From: Streptomyces megasporus
GTDB taxonomy: Bacteria > Actinomycetota > Actinomycetes > Streptomycetales > Streptomycetaceae
Length of the DNA: 64,000 nt
Assembly: GCF_000718985.1 (NCBI RefSeq)
Contig: NZ_JODL01000004.1
Location: 186,001 to 250,000, forward strand
Direction: 5' to 3'
Shown: one piece after another, positions 30,299 to 38,773 of the stretch
How the letters are laid out: every line of letters starts with the position of its first letter
Position numbering within the stretch: the stretch's first letter is position 1
Notes under the pieces: generated by a model
The model's database searches: none
Told to the model about the DNA's origin: nothing
Seen by the model: only the letters and a program-made list of their open reading frames with translations
Translations under genes and position numbers: made by a program

Positions 30299-32959
30299 GT
30301 GCGGTGGAGCGAGAAGCTCGCGGCGCTGTCCCCGGCGGACCGCAAACGGCTGGGGGACCTGGTGGAGCGCGAGGGCAGCGCCCTCGATCTCTTCCCCCTC
30401 TCCTACACCCAGGAGTGGGTGTGGTGGAACAGCAGGCTCCGGCCCACGTCCCCCATGTACCACGTGAGCGTGACCCTCCGTCTGGAGGGGACCGTGCGCA
30501 TCGACGTGCTGGAGCGCACCCTGCGGGAGATCGTGTCCCGGCACGAGACGCTGCGCAGCGGCTTCCACGCCCTGGGCCGCACCGCCGTGCAGGCGGCCGA
30601 CGCGGTGCCGGACGGCGAGCTGCTCGTGGTGACCGACCTGCGCCGCCTCGGGCCCGGCGAACAGACCCGCGAGGTGGAGCGGCTGGTGTCGGCCGAGCGC
30701 ACGCGCCCGTTCACGCTCACCGACGGCCGGATGCTGCGGGCCCTGCTGCTCCGGCTGTCCGACGACTCCTCGCTCCTCGCCCTGACCACCCACCAACTGG
30801 TGTTCGACGACTGGTCGCTCCAGATCCTGGTGCGCGAGGTCGAAACGCTCTACGCGGCCTTCGGCGAGGGCCGGCCTTCGCCGCTGTCACCACTGCCGGT
30901 CCAGTACGCGGACTTCTCGCTGTGGCAACGGCGGTGGATGGACGAGCGCCGGATGGAGGAGGAGTTCGCGTACTGGGAGGACCGGCTGAGCGGCATCCCG
31001 GCGCTGCTCGACCTCCCGACCGACCTGCCCCGGCCGGCCGTGCGCGAGGTCCGCGGCACGGTCCACGACCTGGTCCTGGACGCGGAGCGGACCGAGGCGC
31101 TGCGGGCGCTGTGCCGCCGCACCGGCGTCACGCCGTACATGGCGCTCACGGCGGTCCTCCACCTGTGGCTGGCCCGCGCGACGGGTCAGGACAGGTTCGC
31201 CACCGGCACCCTGACCGCGTACCGCGACCGGCCCGAGACCGCGAATGTGATCGGCGACTTCAGCAACATGATCGCGATCCCGGCCGACCTCGGCGACCGG
31301 CGGATGACCTTCCACGAGCTGCTGTCGCGCACCCGGGACACCGTCCTGGAGACCCAGGAGCACGCGGACATGCCCTCCCACCGGCTCACCGGACGGCTGC
31401 GGCCCGGCCGCGAGGAGAGCCACAACCCGCTGACGCAGGTGACGCTGCTGAGCGTGCACGCGATGAACGCGCTGGCCACCGCCGACCTGGGCGGCCTGCG
31501 GCTGCGGTACGAGCGCGTGGGCGAAGCGGAGGCGTCGAGCCCGTTCGACGTCGAGGTGCGGCTGATCGAGAAGCCGGGGACGTTCACGCTGCAGTTCGTG
31601 GTCAGCCGCGGTCTGTTCGACGCCGACACGGTCCCGCTGTTGGCGGACCAGTACGGGGAGCTGCTGGACGCCGCTCTCGCGGACCCCGGTGCCGAGTTGG
31701 CCTCGCTGGCCGTTCCCCCCGTCCCCGTGCCCACCGGGCCCGTGTCCGGATCTCCGGCCGGGCCGGTCGACGAGGCGGTGCGCCGCTGGGCGGCCGAGCG
31801 GCCGGAGCGCACCGCTCTCGAGACGGACGCGGGTTCCCTCGGTTACGGCGAGCTGTGGCGGCGGGTCGAGGCGGCGGTCGAGCGGTCCGGCGGCGGCACG
31901 GAGCCGTTGACCGTGCCCGCCGACCGCGGCGAGGACACGGTCGTGGAGATCCTCGCGGCGCTCCGTGCCGGGCGCGCCCTCGACGCGAGCGCCGTCGGCC
32001 GGGACGGCGGACGGGCGGCGCGGCTGGTGCTCGAACCGGGCACGCTGGCGGAGCTGCTGCGGCTGTGGGCGGCCGGCTGCGGGGTTTCGCCGGGCTCCCG
32101 CTGCCTGCGGATGGCGCCGCCCGGCAGCGCGCTCTTCGTGGTCGAGACCCTGCTGCCGCTGTACGCGGGGGCGACCGTCTGCCAGACGCCCGGGGGCGTC
32201 GGCCCCACGGCCCCGGACCTGCCCGAGCTGCTCGCGAAGTCGGCCGTGGACGTCGCGGTGCTGCCGTCGGCGGTGCTGCCCCGGCTCGGCCGGAGCGGGG
32301 CGAAGGCGCCGGACACCGTGGTCGTCACCGGCGAGCACGGGCGGCTGCCCGCCGCGCTCGCCGGGCGGGCGGGCGGCACGGTGCTGCGCGCGGTCGGCCC
32401 CGAGGGCCTGGAGCTGTGGCCCGTACCGGTGGGACGCGACCGCGGGCGGGGCCCCGAAGTGCTGCCGGTCGCCGGCGGGTTGGCCATGTGGCCCGCCGGA
32501 GCCGACGGGACGCGCCGGCAGCCGGGCGCGGTGGGCGAACTGCGGTTGGCCGGTCCGGCGGTACCGGGCGGTGCGCTGGCCACGGGACTGCTCGCCCGGG
32601 AGACCGCGACGGGCGGGATCGAGCTGCTCGGCGCGGTGGCCGAGCAGCGGACCGTCGCCGGGTACCGGATCCGGCCGGCCGAGATCCGCTGGGTCCTGAC
32701 GGGGCTCGACGACGTGGCGGACGCCGTGGTGGAGTTCGGCGCCGACGGCGGCCTGACGGCCCGCCTGGCGGTGGCCGCCCCCGACGGTGCCGCCGAGGAC
32801 CGAGCGGGCTCGGCTCCGAACGCCCGCGAGCTGCTCGGGCGGGCCCGCCTGCCCGGCTACCTGCGGCCGGCGCTCGTGACGGTGGTCGACGAGTTGCCGG
32901 TCGACGAGAACGGCCGCCTGGAACGGGCGGCACCGCCGGTCCGCGGCACACGGGACTGA
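30299..32959 (+). CDS. Degenerate C-A protein, probably catalytically inactive
   Basis: An 886-residue protein with a C domain (about 35-470) and a decayed A domain (about 490-880), and no PCP. In the C active site the second, catalytic His of HHxxxDG is Gln and the Gly is Asp (H165, Q166, D170, D171 in THQLVFDDW). The A half keeps an A2-like start (GYGELWRR) and an end resembling the subdomain (YRIRPAEIRWVL, DENGRLER), but it has no TSGSTGxPKG loop and lacks the catalytic Lys of the A10 motif (NGRLER). The reading frame is intact and codon use is normal, so it is kept under selection rather than being a simple pseudogene. It may be a structural or recruiting partner, or may bind a tailoring enzyme. 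GTG at 30299 abuts the previous stop. Confidence 0.8.
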   Translation: MRWSEKLAALSPADRKRLGDLVEREGSALDLFPLSYTQEWVWWNSRLRPTSPMYHVSVTLRLEGTVRIDVLERTLREIVSRHETLRSGFHALGRTAVQAADAVPDGELLVVTDLRRLGPGEQTREVERLVSAERTRPFTLTDGRMLRALLLRLSDDSSLLALTTHQLVFDDWSLQILVREVETLYAAFGEGRPSPLSPLPVQYADFSLWQRRWMDERRMEEEFAYWEDRLSGIPALLDLPTDLPRPAVREVRGTVHDLVLDAERTEALRALCRRTGVTPYMALTAVLHLWLARATGQDRFATGTLTAYRDRPETANVIGDFSNMIAIPADLGDRRMTFHELLSRTRDTVLETQEHADMPSHRLTGRLRPGREESHNPLTQVTLLSVHAMNALATADLGGLRLRYERVGEAEASSPFDVEVRLIEKPGTFTLQFVVSRGLFDADTVPLLADQYGELLDAALADPGAELASLAVPPVPVPTGPVSGSPAGPVDEAVRRWAAERPERTALETDAGSLGYGELWRRVEAAVERSGGGTEPLTVPADRGEDTVVEILAALRAGRALDASAVGRDGGRAARLVLEPGTLAELLRLWAAGCGVSPGSRCLRMAPPGSALFVVETLLPLYAGATVCQTPGGVGPTAPDLPELLAKSAVDVAVLPSAVLPRLGRSGAKAPDTVVVTGEHGRLPAALAGRAGGTVLRAVGPEGLELWPVPVGRDRGRGPEVLPVAGGLAMWPAGADGTRRQPGAVGELRLAGPAVPGGALATGLLARETATGGIELLGAVAEQRTVAGYRIRPAEIRWVLTGLDDVADAVVEFGADGGLTARLAVAAPDGAAEDRAGSAPNARELLGRARLPGYLRPALVTVVDELPVDENGRLERAAPPVRGTRD

Positions 32960-32961
32960 GC

Positions 32962-32977
32962 CGCCCCGGACGGGGCG
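32962..32977 (+). terminator. Hairpin after the degenerate C-A gene
   Basis: The arms CGCCCCG (32962-32968) and CGGGGCG (32971-32977) can pair two bases after the stop codon. It is a GC-rich hairpin without a T-tract, of a kind often found at actinobacterial operon ends. It may mark the end of the 1.8-33 kb transcript or only attenuate it. Confidence 0.4.
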
Positions 32978-32991
32978 CGGGAAGGACGGGC

Positions 32992-33030
32992 CCCGGACAC
33001 GGGCCCGGGGAACAGGGGCCCGGACACGGG
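32992..33030 (+). repeat. Imperfect direct repeat between the C-A and UvrA-like genes
   Basis: The 12-mer CCCGGACACGGG occurs at 32992-33003 and again at 33019-33030, with GGCC-rich flanks. It is a short intergenic duplication just before the UvrA-like gene. Its function is unknown; it could be a regulatory site or replication slippage. Confidence 0.5.
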
Positions 33031-33043
33031 TTCGAGAAAGACG

Positions 33044-35824
33044 GTGAATGCGATGGGCAGAGACGACAACGGCACCAAAGACGCGGCCGGACGCGATCCG
33101 CGCGACTGGATCGTGCTCAAGGGCGTCAGGGAACACAACCTGCGGGTGTCGGAGTTGGCCGTGCCGCGGCACGGCGTGACGGTGTTCACCGGAGTCTCCG
33201 GCAGCGGGAAGTCCTCACTGGCCTTCGACACCATCTACGCGGAGGGCTACCGGCAGTACCTGGACAGCCTGTCGGCGTACGTGCGGCGCAAGCTGCCCAA
33301 GGTGCCCAAGCCGGCCGCCGACTGGGTCAGCGGCCTGAGCCCCACCGTGGCGATCGAACAGCGGACCATCAGCCGCAACCCCCGTTCCAACGTCGGCACC
33401 ATCACGGAGATCTCCGACCGGATCAGGCTGCTGTTCGCCCGCGCGGGTCGGCACGAGTGCCGGAACTGCGGGCAGGAGGTGCGTCCGCGGGACATCGCCG
33501 AGCACCTCGACGCGCTGGTCCCGGCCGCCGCCGACCGGCCGGTGGTCCTGGTGGCCGAGGCGGGCGGCACGGACACGTCCCGTGAGATGGTCCTGGGCCC
33601 CGCTCCGGACGCCGAGCAGGTGGCGCGCGCCCGGAGGTTCGTCGAGGCCGCCCACCGTGCCGGGAGCGTCCCGGTCGCCCGGCTCGACGGCACCGTGATC
33701 CGCCATCTCGCGGCGGACTGGGTCTGCCCCGACTGCGGCGCCGAGGCGCGGGCGACCTCCTCGCACTGGTTCACGCCCAACTCCCCCGCCGGCATGTGCG
33801 AGACGTGCCAGGGGCTCGGTTTCACCTACCGGGTGGACCCGGCGCTGCTCGTCGGGGACGAGAACGAGTCGGTGCGTTCCGGCGCGCTCACTTTCTTCGG
33901 CGACCGCCGGCGCAGCAAGAAGACCTGGTGGCCGCTGCGCGAGCTGCCCACGGTGCTGGAACTCGCGGGCGCCGGCCTGGACACCGCGTGGCGGCTCCTG
34001 CCGCCGGGGGTGCGGGAGGTGATCCTGTTCGGCAGTACCCGGGAGCCGCTGCCGGACGCGCTGGCGCGGGCCCTGGCGGAGAAGCCCTTCGACGGCCTGG
34101 TCCAGCACTTGGAGAGGCTGTTCCGGGAGGCGGACTCACCGGAGCGCAAGTCGTTCTACCAGATGTTCATGTCGGCCCGCGGCTGCACGGACTGCGGGGG
34201 GACGCGGCACCATCCGGAGGCCCTGGCCGTCCGGCTCGGCGGCCTGAACATCGCCGAGGTGAACGCCCTCCCGGTGTCCCGCCTGACGGGCTGGATCGGG
34301 GACGTGCGGGCGGAGCTGTCCGGGACGTTCCTCTCCGAACTCGCCGAGGAGCTGCTGGAGCAGGTCAGGGTCCGGGCGGAGTTCATGCTCGAGGTCGGTC
34401 TGCACTACCTCTCCCTCGACCGGTCCGCGCCCACCCTCTCGGCCGGCGAGGGCCAACGACTGCGGCTGGCCCGGCAGCTCGGGTGCGGGTTGGTGGGCGT
34501 GACGTACGTCCTGGACGAGCCGTCCATCGGCCTGCACGCCCGCGACAACGGGAGGCTGATCGGGATGCTGCGCAGGCTCGCGGACGCCGGGAACACCGTG
34601 CTGGTCGTCGAGCACGACCAGGAGACGATGGAGGCGGCGGACCATCTGGTCGACCTCGGGCCGGGGGCGGGCACCCGGGGCGGGCTGGTGATCGCGGCGG
34701 GACCGACCGCCGAGGTGATCGCGCATCCGGAGTCCAGGACCGCGGCCTACCTGCGGGGCGAGCTGGTGGTCGCCTCGCCCCGGGCCGAGCGCCGCAGGCC
34801 GGACGGCCGCTGGCTCACCGTGCGGGGCGCCCGGTTGCACAACCTGCGCCGGGCGGACGCGGCGGTGCCCGTCGGACTGCTCACCTGTGTGACCGGGGTC
34901 AGCGGCAGCGGAAAGAGCTCGCTCGTCACCCGGACGCTGGAGCCCGCGGTGTCGCAGGCCCTCGCCCATCGGCGGGCGCCCGCCGGCCCGTTCGACGAAC
35001 TGACGGGCTGGGAGCAGTTCAGCCGGGTGGTGACCGTCACCCAGGAGTCCATCGGCGCGTCGTCCCGCTCCACCCCGGCGACGTACCTGGGGATCTTCGA
35101 CGAGATCCGCAAGTTGTTCGCCAGGACCGAGGAGGCGGTGCGCCGCCGTTACTCGACGGCGATGTTCAGCTTCAACACCGAGAGGGGCGGCCGCTGTGAC
35201 CGGTGCGCGGGCAAGGGGGTCGTCCGGATCGAGATGCTCTTCCTGGCCGACTTCTCGGTGCGCTGCCCGTCGTGCGACGGGCGGCGCTACTCGCCGCGGG
35301 TGCTGGAAGTGACCTGCCGTGGCCTCGACATCGCCCAGACCCTGGACCTGGAGGTCGCGGAGGCGCTGGAACTGTACGGAGACGTCCCCGCGGTGGCCGA
35401 TCCGCTGCGGATGCTCCGCCGGGTCGGCCTCGGCTACCTGAAGCTGGGCCAGGACACCACCACGCTGAGCGGCGGGGAGGCCCAGCGGCTCAAGCTGTCC
35501 CGCGAACTGCTGCGGCGCGGCGAGGGCCGGACGCTCTACCTGATCGACGAGCCGACGACCGGGCTGCACTTCAGTGACGTGCAGGTTCTGCTGGACGTGG
35601 TCCACGACCTGGTGGACCTGGGCAACACCGTCGTGGTGATCGAGCACAGCGTCGAGTTCGCGGCGGCCTGCGACTGGATCGTCGACCTGGGTCCGGGCGG
35701 CGGCGAGGACGGCGGCGAGGTGGTCACCGCGGGCCCGCCCGAGGAGGTCGCCGTCCATCCCGAGAGCGCCATCGCGCCTTATCTGGAACGCCACTTGCGA
35801 CAGGTCGCACGGCACACGGCGTGA
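33044..35824 (+). CDS. UvrA paralogue, probable drug self-resistance protein
   Basis: A 926-residue excinuclease subunit A-like ABC ATPase that would bind damaged or drug-modified DNA. Two ATPase halves are visible: GVSGSGKSS near residues 50 and 620, signature LSAGEGQR and LSGGEAQR, and Walker B regions ending LDEPS and IDEPT. Zinc-binding Cys pairs are also present (CRNC, CPDC, CETC, CDRC, CPSC). Housekeeping UvrA is not expected inside an NRPS cluster. Dedicated paralogues such as DrrC protect producers of DNA-binding antibiotics, so this gene suggests that the product targets DNA (inference). GTG 33044, with GAGAAAG 4-5 bases upstream, is used; ATG at 33053 is the alternative. It is bracketed by GC-rich hairpins and may be its own transcription unit. 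Confidence 0.9.
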   Translation: MNAMGRDDNGTKDAAGRDPRDWIVLKGVREHNLRVSELAVPRHGVTVFTGVSGSGKSSLAFDTIYAEGYRQYLDSLSAYVRRKLPKVPKPAADWVSGLSPTVAIEQRTISRNPRSNVGTITEISDRIRLLFARAGRHECRNCGQEVRPRDIAEHLDALVPAAADRPVVLVAEAGGTDTSREMVLGPAPDAEQVARARRFVEAAHRAGSVPVARLDGTVIRHLAADWVCPDCGAEARATSSHWFTPNSPAGMCETCQGLGFTYRVDPALLVGDENESVRSGALTFFGDRRRSKKTWWPLRELPTVLELAGAGLDTAWRLLPPGVREVILFGSTREPLPDALARALAEKPFDGLVQHLERLFREADSPERKSFYQMFMSARGCTDCGGTRHHPEALAVRLGGLNIAEVNALPVSRLTGWIGDVRAELSGTFLSELAEELLEQVRVRAEFMLEVGLHYLSLDRSAPTLSAGEGQRLRLARQLGCGLVGVTYVLDEPSIGLHARDNGRLIGMLRRLADAGNTVLVVEHDQETMEAADHLVDLGPGAGTRGGLVIAAGPTAEVIAHPESRTAAYLRGELVVASPRAERRRPDGRWLTVRGARLHNLRRADAAVPVGLLTCVTGVSGSGKSSLVTRTLEPAVSQALAHRRAPAGPFDELTGWEQFSRVVTVTQESIGASSRSTPATYLGIFDEIRKLFARTEEAVRRRYSTAMFSFNTERGGRCDRCAGKGVVRIEMLFLADFSVRCPSCDGRRYSPRVLEVTCRGLDIAQTLDLEVAEALELYGDVPAVADPLRMLRRVGLGYLKLGQDTTTLSGGEAQRLKLSRELLRRGEGRTLYLIDEPTTGLHFSDVQVLLDVVHDLVDLGNTVVVIEHSVEFAAACDWIVDLGPGGGEDGGEVVTAGPPEEVAVHPESAIAPYLERHLRQVARHTA

Positions 35825-35858
35825 CGGCGCGCGCGACCGCGGGACGCGCGGAGCGCAC

Positions 35859-35879
35859 GCGCGGGACGAGGTCCCGCGC
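35859..35879 (+). terminator. Hairpin after the UvrA-like gene
   Basis: A perfect 9-bp stem, GCGCGGGAC with GTCCCGCGC, and a 3-base loop lie 35 bases past the UvrA-like stop and upstream of GAGGAGG, the ribosome binding site of the next gene. A T-tract is missing, so partial termination is possible. Confidence 0.5.
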
Positions 35880-35907
35880 CCCAGGGGAAACCGAGGAGGA
35901 CTGAGAC

Positions 35908-37458
35908 ATGGTGGACAGGAACACGGTGCCGGCGCGGAGCGGTGGCGAGGCCGCCGACTTCGTCACCGCGTTCGAGCGCTGGGCGGCCCGTCAGCCGGGG
36001 AGTCCCGCGGTCACCGGCGAGAACAGGACCTGGACCTACGGGGAGCTGAACTCGGCGGCAGACCGGGTGGCCGGACAACTGCGGGCCCTCGGCGTCGGCC
36101 GGGAGAGCCGGGTCGCGGTGCTCGCCGGGCGCACGCCGGAGATGCTGTCGGCGCTGCTGGGGATCCTCAAGGCCGGTGGCGCGTACGTGCCGCTGGACCC
36201 CGCGTACCCCCACGCGCGGCTCGCCTACATGCTGGAGGACTCCGGCGCCGCGGCGGTGCTGGCCGAACGGCGGCACGCGGGCACACTCGCCCACGGCGTC
36301 CGGGAGCTGGTCCTGGAGGAACTGACGGCTCCGGGAGCGGAGGTCTCCACGCCCGCCGCGGAGGAGGTCCTGGACGGCCAACTGGCGTACGTGATCTACA
36401 CTTCCGGCTCGACGGGCCGCCCCAAGGGCGTGTTGGTGTCCCGCGCGACGGCGACGGAGTTCGTGTCCGCGATGACCGCGCTGCTCGGCCCGGTGGCCGG
36501 GGGCACCATGGTCGCCACCTGCCCGACCTCGTTCGACCTCTCGGTCTGCGACATCTTCGTACCGCTGTGCTCCGGCGGCCACGTGATGCTGGCGCCCGAC
36601 GTCTTCGCGTTGTGCGAGAAGGACTCCTGGGTCCGTGGCGACTCCGTGTGCGCGGTTCCGTCGGCACTGGCGCAGGTGGTCGCCCTGGGCGGTCCGCCGC
36701 CGGGGGTCACCTCGGTGCTCGCCGGCGGCGAGGCGATGCCGATCGGGTTGCTGCGCGACCTGCACAAGGCCGGCGTCACCAGGGTCTTCAACGTCTACGG
36801 CCCGACCGAGACCACCGTCTGCGCCACGGCCGTCCTCCTCGACCCGGACGACGAGGCGGTGTCGATCGGCCTGCCGCTCCACGCCGTCCGCACCTATGTG
36901 CTGGACGAGCGGCTGCGACCGGTACCGGACGGCACCCCGGGCGAACTGTTCATCGGCGGGGCCCAGGTGACCAGGGGCTACCACGGCCGTCCGGGGCTCA
37001 CCGCGGAGAGGTTCCTGCCCGACCCCTTCGACCCCCGTCCCGGCGCGCGCATGTATCGCACCGGCGACCGGGTGTCCCGACGGCCGTCCAGCGGACTGCT
37101 GGACTACCACGGACGTCTCGACTCCCAGGTGAAGTTGCGCGGTTTCCGTATCGAACCAGGAGAAATCGAGAATGTCTTGACATCTCACCCTGGCGTCGTG
37201 CATGCTGCCGCCGTAGTACGAGACGATCTTCCGGGTGGTCCCCGGCTGGTGGCCTACACCACGCCCGCCGGCCCCTCGGCCCCGACCCAGGAGGAGCTCC
37301 GGGCCCACCTGCGCAGCCGCCTCCCGGAGCACATGGTGCCGAGCCAGTTCGTCACGATGGACGCCCTTCCGCTCACCCCGATCGGCAAACTCGACCGCAG
37401 CGCGCTGCCCGCACCGGCCCGCCGCCGCTCCCGGACCGAAGTTCTGCAGAAGAACTGA
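35908..37458 (+). CDS. Stand-alone NRPS adenylation domain
   Basis: A 516-residue single A domain without PCP that would activate one amino acid as its adenylate and load a PCP in trans. Core motifs are complete: YTSGSTGRPK, NVYGPTET, GELFIGG, YRTGDR and IGKLDRS. The eye-aligned pocket code is D-L-C-A-L-G-V-V-C-K, which I cannot assign; it keeps Asp235 and Lys517. It is the natural candidate for loading the PCP of the FAAL-ACP-C-PCP protein or the free PCP at 0.3 kb. GAGGAGG precedes ATG 35908. Codons at about 37140-37250 end in A/T far more than the rest of the gene, which may mark a recombination junction in the C-terminal subdomain. No MbtH-like helper gene was seen in the window. Confidence 0.92.
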   Translation: MVDRNTVPARSGGEAADFVTAFERWAARQPGSPAVTGENRTWTYGELNSAADRVAGQLRALGVGRESRVAVLAGRTPEMLSALLGILKAGGAYVPLDPAYPHARLAYMLEDSGAAAVLAERRHAGTLAHGVRELVLEELTAPGAEVSTPAAEEVLDGQLAYVIYTSGSTGRPKGVLVSRATATEFVSAMTALLGPVAGGTMVATCPTSFDLSVCDIFVPLCSGGHVMLAPDVFALCEKDSWVRGDSVCAVPSALAQVVALGGPPPGVTSVLAGGEAMPIGLLRDLHKAGVTRVFNVYGPTETTVCATAVLLDPDDEAVSIGLPLHAVRTYVLDERLRPVPDGTPGELFIGGAQVTRGYHGRPGLTAERFLPDPFDPRPGARMYRTGDRVSRRPSSGLLDYHGRLDSQVKLRGFRIEPGEIENVLTSHPGVVHAAAVVRDDLPGGPRLVAYTTPAGPSAPTQEELRAHLRSRLPEHMVPSQFVTMDALPLTPIGKLDRSALPAPARRRSRTEVLQKN

Positions 37459-37533
37459 CGTCGTCCAATTTCCCGCCCGCCCAACGAGCCACTCTTTCCC
37501 CCTTGTAGACCGGCCTGAACACGATAGGATCTC

Positions 37534-37563
37534 CCTCGGAATTCCGAGGTCGCAGAAATTTTT
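37534..37563 (+). terminator. Palindrome with T-run after the A-domain gene
   Basis: The 16-base perfect palindrome CCTCGGAATTCCGAGG (37534-37549) can fold as a 6-bp stem with an AATT loop. It is followed ten bases later by ATTTTT. This is the most classic terminator shape in the region. It lies in an AT-richer 135-base gap before the next gene and could alternatively be an operator. Confidence 0.5.
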
Positions 37564-37593
37564 GTTCAGGTGACCATTGGAGGTTGAATACCG

Positions 37594-38751
37594 GTGCGTC
37601 TTCTGGCAACCGAGCGCGACCATTTCGAGGATCGCCTGAGGGAGATTTTCGGGGCCAGGGTCTCCCCCGTCGAGGAGTCCTTCGAGGCCATCCAGAATTA
37701 CAAGGACGGTTCGTTCGCCATGGGCCACGTCGGCCTGATGCTCTACGCGAACGGATACAACCTCCGCGGCGCCAGCAGCAAGTACCCGAACGGGCTCGTC
37801 TACAACGACGGCACCAACCTCTTCGGGGTCGGGTACTTCAGCAAGGAGGGCCATGTGGCCAAACACCTCCACATCGTCGCCCCCAAAGGCCCCGGGCGGG
37901 TCGAGGCGGTACGCGGGTTCATCGCCGAGGCGCGGAAGGCCGGGCTGGCGAGGACGTCCGTCTACGTGCGGCACCTCTCGCCCGAGGACCGGGAGCGGTT
38001 CCTCGCCGCCGGCTTCTCCGGGATCGAGACCGACCCCTGGCACCTGGGCGCCCCGGAGGAGGACGAGACCTACCCGAACCGGGTCTACCACCTGGAGGAG
38101 ATCCTCCACGAGCAGCCCGACGGCACCCTGCGGATAGCCAACCTGACCGGCGAGGAGCGCAAACGGTACAGGAGCAAGAACCGCCTCGCCCACCGCCGGT
38201 TCGAGAACTTCCTGGACCGCAATCCGCACCTGAAGTTCGTGATCGAGCCCTACGGCTACACGGAGCCGGAGCAGGAACTGGCGCGAAGCGTCGTGGAAGG
38301 CTACTTCGAGGCGCGCCGGGAACAGGGCACGGTGGTCGGCTCGACCCCCGAGGACTACTACGCCATCGTCCGTCAGCGGCCGGGCGGGACGAACGAGCAC
38401 GACTATTTCTCCTACCTGGGGAAAATCATCACGGACGACGGCGACGTACACCCCGCCATGTTCTTCGCCGGCGAGCGGGTGAGCGATCGCAGAGCCGCCC
38501 TGTACTGCACGATGACGATGCGGTTCCCGGATCGTCTCGTCGGCCTTTTCAAGGACCCCACCGGATTCACCGCCATTCCCCAGTACGCCTGGCTCAGCGT
38601 ATTCAAGCTGATGTGGCGGCAGGGAATCCGGGAAGTAGACGCGGGCGGTTCCGAGGTCAAGGGACTCGACGACCAGAAACGCCAGCTCGGCGGACGGCCG
38701 GAAAAGACCTACTGGGTCGTCGGGGACCCGGATCAGGTTTCTGCACTCTAA
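37594..38751 (+). CDS. FemAB/DUF2156-like tandem GNAT-fold protein, function unknown
   Basis: A 385-residue protein I do not recognise precisely. The C-terminal part has the layout of GNAT-like FemAB or DUF2156 transferases: a strand-loop ending in YAWLSVFKLMWRQGIREVD, then GGSEVKGLDDQKRQLGG, which is reminiscent of the FemAB pattern of a helix, G-x-x-x-x-D, and a late K-x-x-x-G-G. The N-terminal half has a second region of similar size. Such enzymes transfer acyl or aminoacyl groups, several of them from aminoacyl-tRNA. No signal peptide or membrane segment is seen. GTG at 37594 follows TTGGAGG by 10 bases. It may begin the transcript that continues into the sugar genes, 22 bases downstream. 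The acceptor is unknown. Confidence 0.5.
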   Translation: MRLLATERDHFEDRLREIFGARVSPVEESFEAIQNYKDGSFAMGHVGLMLYANGYNLRGASSKYPNGLVYNDGTNLFGVGYFSKEGHVAKHLHIVAPKGPGRVEAVRGFIAEARKAGLARTSVYVRHLSPEDRERFLAAGFSGIETDPWHLGAPEEDETYPNRVYHLEEILHEQPDGTLRIANLTGEERKRYRSKNRLAHRRFENFLDRNPHLKFVIEPYGYTEPEQELARSVVEGYFEARREQGTVVGSTPEDYYAIVRQRPGGTNEHDYFSYLGKIITDDGDVHPAMFFAGERVSDRRAALYCTMTMRFPDRLVGLFKDPTGFTAIPQYAWLSVFKLMWRQGIREVDAGGSEVKGLDDQKRQLGGRPEKTYWVVGDPDQVSAL

Positions 38752-38773
38752 ACTCCCACCGCTAGGGGAACTG

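Noticed and set aside
27559..33585. A 2000-codon + strand frame overlapping two NRPS genes
   Set aside because: It runs through the C-A-PCP and degenerate C-A genes in a different frame and gives only Arg/Pro/Ala/Gly-rich sequence without motifs.
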